5,959 nucleotides of DNA from Helicobacteraceae bacterium (GTDB lineage Bacteria > Campylobacterota > Campylobacteria > Campylobacterales > Sulfurimonadaceae): the NCBI GenBank assembly GCA_015489055.1, contig WFMO01000096.1, positions 1 to 5,959 of the forward strand. The letters are read 5' to 3'. The first letter of the stretch is position 1; every line of letters starts with the position of its first letter. Shown here one piece after another: positions 1 through 5,959 of the stretch. Made by a program: the position numbers and the translations under genes. The notes below the pieces were generated by a model. It saw only the letters and a program-made list of their open reading frames with translations. It did no database searches and had not been told where the DNA came from.

Positions 1-510
1 GAGATAGCAAAATATATTGATTCACTTTTAACCTTTGTAACAGTCGGTGTTTTAGCACAAAACAGCGGTGAAACTATAAACTATGTAAATGCTGAGTTTG
101 TAGCTAAAGATAAAGGAATCGAATTAGAAGCCAAATCGCTCGCAGATTCATCTGTGTATAAAAATGTAATAACTATTAAGCTTACAACGCAAAAATGTGT
201 CACAACTATAAAAGCAACTATTTTTGATGATGATATTCAAAGAATCGTAGAGATAGATGGTTTTAATATTGATGTTGTCTTAAATGGAAATATGATATTT
301 TTTAAAAATACTGATGTACCAGGCGTCATTGGAAGTGTTGGTATGATACTAGCTAACAACAGTGTAAATATTTCTGATTTTAGATTGGGACGTAATAATA
401 GCAATGAGGCTTTAGCAGTTATAATAGTAGATAATATGGTTAAAAGCTCCACTTTAAAAGAACTAGAAGAATTAGATGCATGTATAAGTGTAGGCTACGC
501 TAAACTCTAA
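1..510 (+). CDS. serA: D-3-phosphoglycerate dehydrogenase, C-terminal part (5' end outside window)
   Basis: SerA oxidises 3-phosphoglycerate to 3-phosphohydroxypyruvate with NAD+, the first committed step of serine synthesis, in the cytosol. Frame 1 is open from the first base to a TAA at 508-510, giving 169 visible residues; the NAD-binding and catalytic domains lie upstream of the window. Visible residues 1-95 match the end of the catalytic region and the allosteric substrate-binding (ASB) domain found in long SerA proteins (segments LLTFVTVGVLAQ, INYVNAEFVAKDKGIEL). Residues 97-169 are an ACT domain, with the ligand-loop pattern DVPGVIGSVGMILA followed by VNISDFRLGR and EALAVIIVDN; in this family ACT domains bind serine for feedback inhibition. 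A GTG at 154 could be mistaken for a start but is internal, since the upstream codons continue the same conserved domain. The gene faces the efflux operon convergently and is unrelated to it in function. Family assignment is confident. Confidence 0.93.
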   Translation, partial: EIAKYIDSLLTFVTVGVLAQNSGETINYVNAEFVAKDKGIELEAKSLADSSVYKNVITIKLTTQKCVTTIKATIFDDDIQRIVEIDGFNIDVVLNGNMIFFKNTDVPGVIGSVGMILANNSVNISDFRLGRNNSNEALAVIIVDNMVKSSTLKELEELDACISVGYAKL

Positions 511-518
511 ATATCTTC

Positions 519-547
519 CTACTGAGAAATGTTATATTTCTCAGTAG
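519..547. terminator. Perfect 12-bp stem-loop between convergent genes, probable bidirectional terminator
   Basis: CTACTGAGAAAT (519-530) and its exact reverse complement ATTTCTCAGTAG (536-547) flank a 5-nt loop, GTTAT. The hairpin begins 8 nt after the serA stop and lies 13 nt beyond the stop of the permease C-half gene on the other strand. It fills most of the 50-bp gap between two convergent operons, the usual place for a shared terminator. Neither side is followed by a clear T tract (ATACAACTTT on the + side, GGAAGATATT on the - side), so it is not a textbook intrinsic terminator. The stem has only 4 G/C pairs in 12. The inverted repeat is seen directly; the terminator role is inferred from position. 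Confidence 0.65.
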
Positions 548-560
548 ATACAACTTTCAT

Positions 561-2279
561 CTAATCAAAATCTGGGTCTTCAATAGATACTACTTTTTTA
601 ACATAACAATTAAAGAGAGTTTTTAAATCTATCATATATAACAATACCGGTACAACCATTAGTGAGGCAATAACAGCAGCTATAGTACCAAAAATTAGGG
701 CTACTCCCAATCCTCCAAATACAGGATCACTAGCAAGAAGCGTTGATGCCAGTATGATAGCGACCGCGGTTAAAAATATAGGCTTTGCTCTTGTTACCGT
801 TGCAAATGCGATGGCATCCGCTTTTTTCATAGCCTTCTCTTTCATAAGAGATCTTGTAAAGTCTATAAGTAATAGCGAATTTCTTGAACTGATACCTATG
901 AGCGCGATAAAGCCAATTAACGATGTAGCTGTTAAAAAGAATGTATCTGTGGTAAATAAATTCATGATAAAGTGACCAAATACAACTCCTGGAAAAGATA
1001 AAAAACTGCCAAGTAAAACAATAGAACTTAGTTTATAGCTTTTATAGTAAACAACCATTAGTAAGAATATCAGTATTAGTGCTGCGATAAAAGCCGCTCC
1101 TAACTGTTCAAATGTTTGAAGTGTGACTTTCATTTCACCACCCCATTTTAAATTATAGATCTTACCTGTTTGTTTGCTGACTAGCCTAAGGTTAAATAAG
1201 CCTGTTTTGGTTATATTATATTGGTCTGATAGTTGTTTTAGTATTTTATCTCTTGCCTTCATTAAAGGATAAATTTGCGAAACCATATCAGTGCTTGCCA
1301 TGACATTTGTCATTTGTCTTAGGTTTTTACTAAGTATCATGGGGTCAGAATCCACAGGTTTAATCGTAATTAATGATATAAGAGGAACCATCATGCCTTT
1401 TGAATTCATAAGAGAAAGACTCGAGAGTTTTGATGTTACAGCTTGTAAGCTTTGGTCATTAAAAGGTCTTGTTTGATTACTCAATTCTACAAATAACGGT
1501 ATTTGATAATTATATTTATTTGAATTTTTTACAGCAACAACTTTGCCTTTAAATGCCAAATATAAAATATTGTTTATTTGCTTAACGCTTATTCCCGATA
1601 GTTGCGCTTTGTCTGTATTTATTTTAATACCATATTGTTTATATATCTTTTGTTCCATAGTAGAGATATCCACAAGACCTTTTGTGTGCTTAAATATATT
1701 TTCAACCGATGAGGCTAAATGTCTTATACCTTGAGCGTTATTGCCATAAATCTCAGCAACGATAGAGTCAAGTACCGGAGGTCCGGAAGGAGGTTGTACA
1801 AAGGCTATATTTGTGCCTTTGATAATATTATCACATCTATTGTGAACCAACGGGCGCATATTATGTACTATTGTAAATGATGGAATATCTCGTTTGTGTT
1901 TGTTTGTTAGATTTATAACAAGTTGTGCATAGTTTTCGCTATTTTGAAACTGAGAGCCTTTTATGAGTCCGGCAAAATCCAGCGGAGATCCCATGCCGGA
2001 ATAAAGTTCAATATTTTGTACATATTTATTTTGTTTTACACTATTATAAACACATGTAGAAACTTTCTTTGTTTGGTAAATCGAGCTTCCGGCGGGTAAT
2101 TTTATATATATATTAAAGGTATTGCTATCTTTTTCAGGAAGCATTTTTACACGTACCAAACCAGTGGGAATCATGGCTACAGAGACAATAAAGGCTATAA
2201 GCGTAAATGCTAAAATAAGCCATCTTGTTTTAGTGTTTACAATTCCGACTCTTACGGCATGTTCAAATTTTTTAAACAT
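561..2279 (-). CDS. RND efflux permease, C-terminal half (TM7-TM12) as a separate subunit
   Basis: This is the second half of an AcrB/HAE-type proton-driven inner-membrane efflux pump, encoded as its own gene (572 residues from ATG, 573 if GTG 2282 is used). It starts in the cytoplasm with a short basic segment (MFKKFEHAVRV), then TM7 (about residues 21-40), a periplasmic porter/docking region (about 41-390, with PSGPPVLDSIVAEIYG at 164-179), and TM8-TM12 (about 394-551). FTRSLMKEKA and TRAKPIFLTAVA match conserved TM10-TM11 blocks. R467 in GISSRN sits where AcrB has the relay lysine K940; R498 and T505 correspond to AcrB R971 and T978. The start: ATG at 2279 shares one base with the TGA of the upstream half (TGATG), 8 nt after an AGGAG; an alternative GTG at 2282 is 5 nt after it. 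A TAA at 2285-2283 blocks any longer start. It cannot work alone, since TM1-TM6 and the TM4 aspartate are in the other half. Family certain; substrate unknown. Confidence 0.92.
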   Translation of the reverse strand: MFKKFEHAVRVGIVNTKTRWLILAFTLIAFIVSVAMIPTGLVRVKMLPEKDSNTFNIYIKLPAGSSIYQTKKVSTCVYNSVKQNKYVQNIELYSGMGSPLDFAGLIKGSQFQNSENYAQLVINLTNKHKRDIPSFTIVHNMRPLVHNRCDNIIKGTNIAFVQPPSGPPVLDSIVAEIYGNNAQGIRHLASSVENIFKHTKGLVDISTMEQKIYKQYGIKINTDKAQLSGISVKQINNILYLAFKGKVVAVKNSNKYNYQIPLFVELSNQTRPFNDQSLQAVTSKLSSLSLMNSKGMMVPLISLITIKPVDSDPMILSKNLRQMTNVMASTDMVSQIYPLMKARDKILKQLSDQYNITKTGLFNLRLVSKQTGKIYNLKWGGEMKVTLQTFEQLGAAFIAALILIFLLMVVYYKSYKLSSIVLLGSFLSFPGVVFGHFIMNLFTTDTFFLTATSLIGFIALIGISSRNSLLLIDFTRSLMKEKAMKKADAIAFATVTRAKPIFLTAVAIILASTLLASDPVFGGLGVALIFGTIAAVIASLMVVPVLLYMIDLKTLFNCYVKKVVSIEDPDFD

Positions 2280-3865
2280 CACTTATGCTCCTGTTTATGT
2301 TTTGGTTTTTTTAATATCCGTAAAGCAAGATATGGTATAAAGATGTATGCGACAAATAATGAAGCTATGAGTGCAATAGGAACATTTTCAGGTATCGGTG
2401 CCATAAATTGTCCCATCATATGCCCAACAAAAAGCATAGGTATCATAGTTAAGATAATTGCAAATGTGGCAATGTTTGTAGGTGCGCCTATCTCATCAGC
2501 TGCTTCTATCATCAAATCGACCTCACTATGATGATGTAAATCGATAGAATGAAAGTGCCTGTGTATATTTTCTATAACGATTATTGCCGCATCGACTAAA
2601 AGCCCAAGGCTGAGTAAAAAAGCAAATAGAGTGATTCTGTTCATACTCTGATGTGTGAGGTATGCTACAAATAATGTTATAGAAAATATAGCAGGTACTG
2701 TAAACGTAACAATAAGAGATTCTCTCCATCCAAGTATAAATATTAAAAGTACGGCGATAATAATAATTGAAATAATAAGATGTTTTACAAGTTCATTAAC
2801 TGCTGAATTTGCACGTTTACCATAATTTCTAGTTATAAGATAGCTGATGCCTTCTTTGTTTAGCATCGTTTTGTAACGACTTAACGTTTTTTTGATTTGA
2901 TTTGCAATTATAACGGCATTGGTACCTTTAAGCTTTGAGACTGTCAATGTTACCTGGTTTTTAAGTGGATCAAATTTACCGTTTTTACCTCTTATGCTTA
3001 TTTGGGCAGATCTAAAATTTTGATAATTATATCCATTACTGACAGTTGCTATCTGTTTTAAATAGATAGGAGACCCGTCATATTTAGCAACTATAATATT
3101 TTGGATATCTTTTACGCTGTCAATAGCATTTTTAATTCCAAAAATTACTATCTTTTTATTCTTTGTTTGATTTTTAATCTTTGGTACATCATAAGCAAGC
3201 GATTGTACTGATTTTACGATTTGGCCTAGAGAGATGTTGTATGCTGAGAGTTTATGTAAATTAACCTTGATATTAAACTGATGCTTGTGGCCACCTTTTA
3301 TGTGTGTAACGGCAACATTTGGGAGAGCGTTGATGATATTTTGCAAATGTGTCACTTTATTATAAAGATATGTTTGTGAGTGATGTTTGTTTTTATCAAA
3401 AAATGCAATAGTGACTATCGGTATAACTGTATTTATGTTTAACGGCTTGATTATAGGATACATCGCTCCTTTTGGTAATATATCCATATTTTGCATAATT
3501 TCATTATAAATTTTAAGGTTTGAAATCTCTTGAGGCTGACCTATATAAAATGAAGCTGTAACGATACCTACATTTTTTAAAGCGCGACCGTAGATATACT
3601 CTACGCCCTTAACCTCTTTGATTCTTCTCTCAAGCGGCTTAACGATAACACGCTCCACTTCCTTAGCAGACGCACCTGGCAGAGCTACTATAATGTTTGA
3701 GCCACTGACTACCATTTGAGGGTTCTCCTGTCGGGGCATACTTATAAGAGAAATATACCCTATAACCAGAATAAAAATTCCAAGTACCAATGTCAGAGGA
3801 TTGTTGATAAAAACCTTTGCAAGTTTTCCAGCTACATTTTTTGGATTGTATGGTTGAGCACTCAT
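2279..3865 (-). CDS. RND efflux permease, N-terminal half (TM1-TM6) as a separate subunit
   Basis: This is the first half of the same RND pump, 528 residues, the size expected for the N-half of a single-chain pump of about 1,100. Order: cytoplasmic N-terminus, TM1 (about 24-42), periplasmic porter/docking region (about 43-358, with PGASAKEVERV at 63-73 and KPLNINTVIPIVTIAF at 140-155), TM2 (360-378), TM3 (384-404), TM4 (411-431), TM5 (460-482), TM6 (493-516), then a short basic tail, KKPKHKQEHK, ending in TGA. TM4 reads SLGLLVDAAIIVIEN: D425 matches AcrB D407, but the second relay aspartate (D408) is A426. The TM4-TM5 loop is histidine-rich (433-446). The start ATG at 3865 lies 2 nt after the adaptor stop, with only a weak GGA Shine-Dalgarno (3876-3874) 8 nt upstream, which suggests translational coupling to the adaptor. 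The reading frame is intact, with no internal stop. The C-half follows in the -1 frame. AcrB/HAE-like family confident; drug, metal or metabolite specificity cannot be read. Confidence 0.92.
   Translation of the reverse strand: MSAQPYNPKNVAGKLAKVFINNPLTLVLGIFILVIGYISLISMPRQENPQMVVSGSNIIVALPGASAKEVERVIVKPLERRIKEVKGVEYIYGRALKNVGIVTASFYIGQPQEISNLKIYNEIMQNMDILPKGAMYPIIKPLNINTVIPIVTIAFFDKNKHHSQTYLYNKVTHLQNIINALPNVAVTHIKGGHKHQFNIKVNLHKLSAYNISLGQIVKSVQSLAYDVPKIKNQTKNKKIVIFGIKNAIDSVKDIQNIIVAKYDGSPIYLKQIATVSNGYNYQNFRSAQISIRGKNGKFDPLKNQVTLTVSKLKGTNAVIIANQIKKTLSRYKTMLNKEGISYLITRNYGKRANSAVNELVKHLIISIIIIAVLLIFILGWRESLIVTFTVPAIFSITLFVAYLTHQSMNRITLFAFLLSLGLLVDAAIIVIENIHRHFHSIDLHHHSEVDLMIEAADEIGAPTNIATFAIILTMIPMLFVGHMMGQFMAPIPENVPIALIASLFVAYIFIPYLALRILKKPKHKQEHK
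2288..2292 (-). promoter_or_regulatory. Ribosome-binding site for the permease C-half
   Basis: AGGAG on the - strand lies inside the last codons of the N-half gene, 8 nt before ATG 2279 and 5 nt before GTG 2282. It is stronger than the GGA that precedes the N-half start. A dedicated site at this junction supports independent initiation (or termination-reinitiation at TGATG) of the C-half, and argues against a sequencing frameshift in a single gene. Confidence 0.7.
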
Positions 3866-3867
3866 AT

Positions 3868-4665
3868 TTATTTTCCATCTATTGTTATGGTAGCGTACAT
3901 TCCGGGATATACCTTATGAAACTGGTTTTTAAAGGATATCTTGACTCTAAATGTATGTGTCATAGGGTTGGAACTTGGAATGATAGATGATACAGTGCCT
4001 ATAGTCTTGATGCTGATAGAAGGAATGTTAACCACCACTTTTTTCCCTACACTAATCATTTTAAGATCATTAGCAGCAACAGGTACCACTATCTTTAAGT
4101 CCTGTAAATCTGAGAGTACCATAGCCGGCATTCCCGGCATTGCCATATCACCTACGCGGATATTGTTTTTAATAATAACACCGTTACTTGGTGCTTTGAT
4201 AGTTAAATATTTGTATTGGCTTTGAACTGATTTTAACCTAAGTGAAGCCTGTAAAAGCTGTTTTTTTGCAATATATATCATATTTTTAAGGTTGCTAGCT
4301 GCTAGTTGTAAATTTTCAACATCATATTTTGATACCATATTTTTTTTATACAAGTACTCATATCTATGCAGATTTAGTATAGTATTATTGTATCTGTTTT
4401 CATACATTTGAAGCGATAATCTAGCTTCTCCAATTGCTAACTTTACCTGTTGTGCCATTAGGTTTACATCTCTTGAGTCTATCTTATAAAGTAGTTGACC
4501 CTTATGTACGTGCTCTCCTGATGAGACATATAGGTGTGTTACAAAACCCATATTCCTACTTGTAATCATTTTTTGATTGTTTGAAATAACATTGCCGGAT
4601 AATGTTAAACTGTTTGCAAAAAGACCTGAGGCCAGCAGCAGTAAAGTTATGAGTATTTTTTTCAT
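3868..4665 (-). CDS. Short periplasmic adaptor (membrane fusion protein) of the RND pump
   Basis: The product is a 265-residue HlyD/AcrA-type adaptor that would bridge the inner-membrane permease and the outer-membrane channel. Residues 1-17 form a signal peptide (MKKILITLLLLASGLFA), with probable cleavage after the FA; there is no lipobox cysteine. Residues about 22-65 are the first half of the lipoyl/barrel-sandwich domain (FVTHLYVSSGEHVHKGQLLYKID), 66-152 a helical hairpin with heptad-like spacing, 153-195 the second lipoyl half (TIKAPSNGVI, VGDMAMPGMP), and 196-265 a beta-barrel domain ending in VYPGMYATITIDGK. The protein stops there: the membrane-proximal domain seen in adaptors of 350-400 residues is missing, and no coding remnant remains because the permease starts 2 nt later. 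As I recall, Helicobacter HefB is similarly short. The start ATG overlaps the TolC-like stop (ATGA) and has AAGGA 5 nt upstream. Family confident. Confidence 0.92.
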   Translation of the reverse strand: MKKILITLLLLASGLFANSLTLSGNVISNNQKMITSRNMGFVTHLYVSSGEHVHKGQLLYKIDSRDVNLMAQQVKLAIGEARLSLQMYENRYNNTILNLHRYEYLYKKNMVSKYDVENLQLAASNLKNMIYIAKKQLLQASLRLKSVQSQYKYLTIKAPSNGVIIKNNIRVGDMAMPGMPAMVLSDLQDLKIVVPVAANDLKMISVGKKVVVNIPSISIKTIGTVSSIIPSSNPMTHTFRVKISFKNQFHKVYPGMYATITIDGK

Positions 4666-5959
4666 GATTGTCCTTGATTTGAGATCTGTTCGAGTTTAAA
4701 GATACTATTATTCCGTTTGTTTCTTATTTTTTGAAGTTTTAAGACAACTTGTATTTTTTTTGTCTGTTTTATAATCACATCATTTATCGATACAAGTTTT
4801 TCACGATATCGACCGACATAATTATTATAAATTGCAGTTGCCAGTTTTACGCTTTGCTTTAGTGATATTATCTCGTAATTATCAGATTTTATCTGCGTTT
4901 TAATCTTTTCTACCTTAAGCAGCATTGCTTGTTTTGCAAGATCGAGTCCTGTGCTGGCTTTTAACTGTTCAATCTCCGCTTTTTGTATCATTGCGCTGTC
5001 GGCTCCGCCGTTAAATATATTCCATGTTAGTTTAGCTCCGATCGTGTAGGCTTTATGTTTGTCAGCATCTCCTAAAAAAGTATTATCTGCAGTAGATACC
5101 TGAGCGAATGCACCGACTGTAGGGTAGTAAGAAGCTTTGCTCATGGTTACAAGATTGTGTCCGATAGCTAGGCCATTTTTTGCTTTTTGAATATCTATAT
5201 TGTGTGCCAATATCTCTTTATCGCTTAGATGTACCATGGCAACATCTTGAGGTGGTAAAACGATAGAGACAACTTTGTGGTTAAGTAAAAAACCAAGATA
5301 CTGGTATAGCAGCGTTTGATTTGCCTGCATCTGATTTATAAGGCGCAGTACATTTGCAAGTTTTGCCTGTACTTCTAAAATATCGGTATTAGTAGCATAA
5401 CCCTCTTTAACCATGGCTTTTGACGTGGCTTCAAGCCTTTTTATATTTTTTAGTATAATATTCATCTGCGCTATTGTATGTGAAAGCAATGACAGGCTGT
5501 AGTAGGTTTTTTTGATTTGAAAAATCTTTTCATGAGTAAGTTGAATTTTATCAAGATTTTTCATTTTCTCAATAGCTTTTTCTATGTGTTTATAGCTTGT
5601 GAGTTTAAAACCTGTAAAAAGAGGTACTTCATAACGAATAGAGCTTTGAAAAAAATTATAATCACCTGGATAGTTTAAGGTATTTGGCGGTGTAGAGTTT
5701 GTAATTTTGCCAAATTGTGAAAATCCAAAGTCATTAAACGTAGCCTTGCGCGATGTAAGTTTAAACCCAAATACGCTCAGCGCGTTATCACTTCTGGCAA
5801 ATTTTTGTATAAAGTTAAGCGTACCAAAATTTTGAGCTTTTGCTTTTTTGGTGTTAGCGCTTGCGATCTCTTGATTAAAATTAGCCATTTTAATCTGAAG
5901 ATTATTTTTTTTGACCAATAAGATAGCGTCTTGTAGTGTTAATTTTGAGATGGGTTTAA
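4662..5959 (-). CDS. TolC-family outer-membrane efflux channel (5' end outside window)
   Basis: The product is the outer-membrane factor of the tripartite pump: trimers form a beta-barrel in the outer membrane and a long alpha-helical tunnel in the periplasm. The frame is open from the right edge (431 visible residues), so the signal peptide and true start are off-window. The first visible residues, KPISKLTLQDAILLVKKNN, are the classic beginning of the mature OEP fold, so little more than a signal peptide is missing. Both OEP repeats are present: the first has a strand segment around SSIRYEVPLFTGFKL followed by helices, the second GAKLTWNIFNGGADSAMIQ followed by long helices to the C-terminus. 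The block NFGTLNFIQKFARSDNALSVFGFKL near the N-terminus resembles a subgroup of TolC proteins I associate with Campylobacterota. A TTG at 5918 is not the start, because the LTLQDA motif precedes it. The TGA at 4664-4662 overlaps the adaptor ATG. Confident for family; exact transported substrate unknown. Confidence 0.92.
   Translation of the reverse strand, partial: KPISKLTLQDAILLVKKNNLQIKMANFNQEIASANTKKAKAQNFGTLNFIQKFARSDNALSVFGFKLTSRKATFNDFGFSQFGKITNSTPPNTLNYPGDYNFFQSSIRYEVPLFTGFKLTSYKHIEKAIEKMKNLDKIQLTHEKIFQIKKTYYSLSLLSHTIAQMNIILKNIKRLEATSKAMVKEGYATNTDILEVQAKLANVLRLINQMQANQTLLYQYLGFLLNHKVVSIVLPPQDVAMVHLSDKEILAHNIDIQKAKNGLAIGHNLVTMSKASYYPTVGAFAQVSTADNTFLGDADKHKAYTIGAKLTWNIFNGGADSAMIQKAEIEQLKASTGLDLAKQAMLLKVEKIKTQIKSDNYEIISLKQSVKLATAIYNNYVGRYREKLVSINDVIIKQTKKIQVVLKLQKIRNKRNNSIFKLEQISNQGQS
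4671..4675 (-). promoter_or_regulatory. Ribosome-binding site for the adaptor gene
   Basis: AAGGA on the - strand, 5 nt before ATG 4665, within the last codons of the TolC-like gene. It fixes the adaptor start at the ATGA overlap, and the signal peptide begins directly at this codon. Confidence 0.7.

Noticed and set aside
154..156. GTG as the start of a small ACT-domain protein.
   Set aside because: Codons 1-153 in the same frame encode the upstream SerA domain without a break; this is the tail of serA.
2295..2314. In-phase A AAA AAA run (2312-2306, - strand) near the end of the permease N-half, suggesting programmed -1 frameshifting into the C-half frame, which is indeed the -1 frame.
   Set aside because: A -1 slip there meets TAA at 2297-2295 and another at 2285-2283, so it would give a short truncated tail, not a fused pump.
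2259..2531. Plus-strand open frames opposite the permease and adaptor genes (for example 2259-2531 and 3941-4225).
   Set aside because: They lie antisense to strongly conserved coding sequence, show no recognisable family and have no convincing ribosome-binding site.
561..3865. Reading the split permease as a pseudogene broken by a frameshift.
   Set aside because: Both frames are intact and full length, the break is exactly in the interdomain linker, and the second half has its own start and AGGAG site. Raw reads would still be worth checking.
2279..3865. Assignment as a CusA/CzcA heavy-metal pump because of the DA pair in TM4.
   Set aside because: The remaining blocks (PGASAKEVERV, MNRITLFAFLLSLGLLVD, PSGPPVLDSIVAEIYG, RAKPIFLTAVA) fit an AcrB/HAE-like subgroup better, and no CusA-type methionine pathway is evident by eye.
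5916..5918. TTG as the start of the TolC-like gene.
   Set aside because: The frame stays open to the window edge and the preceding codons encode the conserved LTLQDAI motif, so the gene is cut by the window.

Overview
The window is AT-rich and tightly packed. It looks like the chromosome of a Campylobacterota (epsilonproteobacterial) species, possibly a sulfur-oxidising Sulfurimonas/Sulfurovum-type organism. This rests on low GC, the character of the proteins (an ACT-domain SerA tail typical of that group, and Lys/Ile/Asn-rich membrane proteins) and an outer-membrane factor / adaptor / pump gene order like that recalled for Helicobacter hefABC. The genus is an inference; no marker gene is present to fix it.

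Layout. On the + strand, positions 1-510 are the 3' end of serA (D-3-phosphoglycerate dehydrogenase), whose start lies outside the window. A 50-bp gap follows, holding a perfect 12-bp inverted repeat (519-547) that is probably a terminator shared by two convergent transcription units. Everything from 561 to the right edge is on the - strand and reads as one operon, in transcription order: a TolC-family outer-membrane factor (4662-5959, 5' end cut by the window), a short periplasmic adaptor (3868-4665), and an RND efflux permease encoded as two genes, an N-terminal half (2279-3865) and a C-terminal half (561-2279). Junctions are 4-nt ATGA overlap, 2-nt gap, and TGATG overlap, so the four genes are probably co-transcribed and translationally coupled.

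How it works together. The products would form one tripartite envelope pump: the two permease halves in the inner membrane, the adaptor in the periplasm and the TolC-like channel in the outer membrane. The substrate cannot be read from sequence. The permease belongs to an HAE/AcrB-like RND subgroup, normally one chain of about 1,050-1,100 residues, recognisable by blocks such as LTLVLGIFILVIG, PGASAKEVERV, MNRITLFAFLLSLGLLVD, PSGPPVLDSIVAEIYG and RAKPIFLTAVA.

The notable points are: (i) the permease is split exactly in the cytoplasmic linker between TM6 and TM7, with a good ribosome-binding site for the second half, so it looks like a true two-subunit pump and not a broken gene; (ii) the adaptor has only 265 residues and lacks the membrane-proximal domain that normally contacts the pump; (iii) the TM4 proton-relay pair is Asp-Ala instead of Asp-Asp. 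I see no RNA genes, mobile elements, CRISPR arrays or long repeats.
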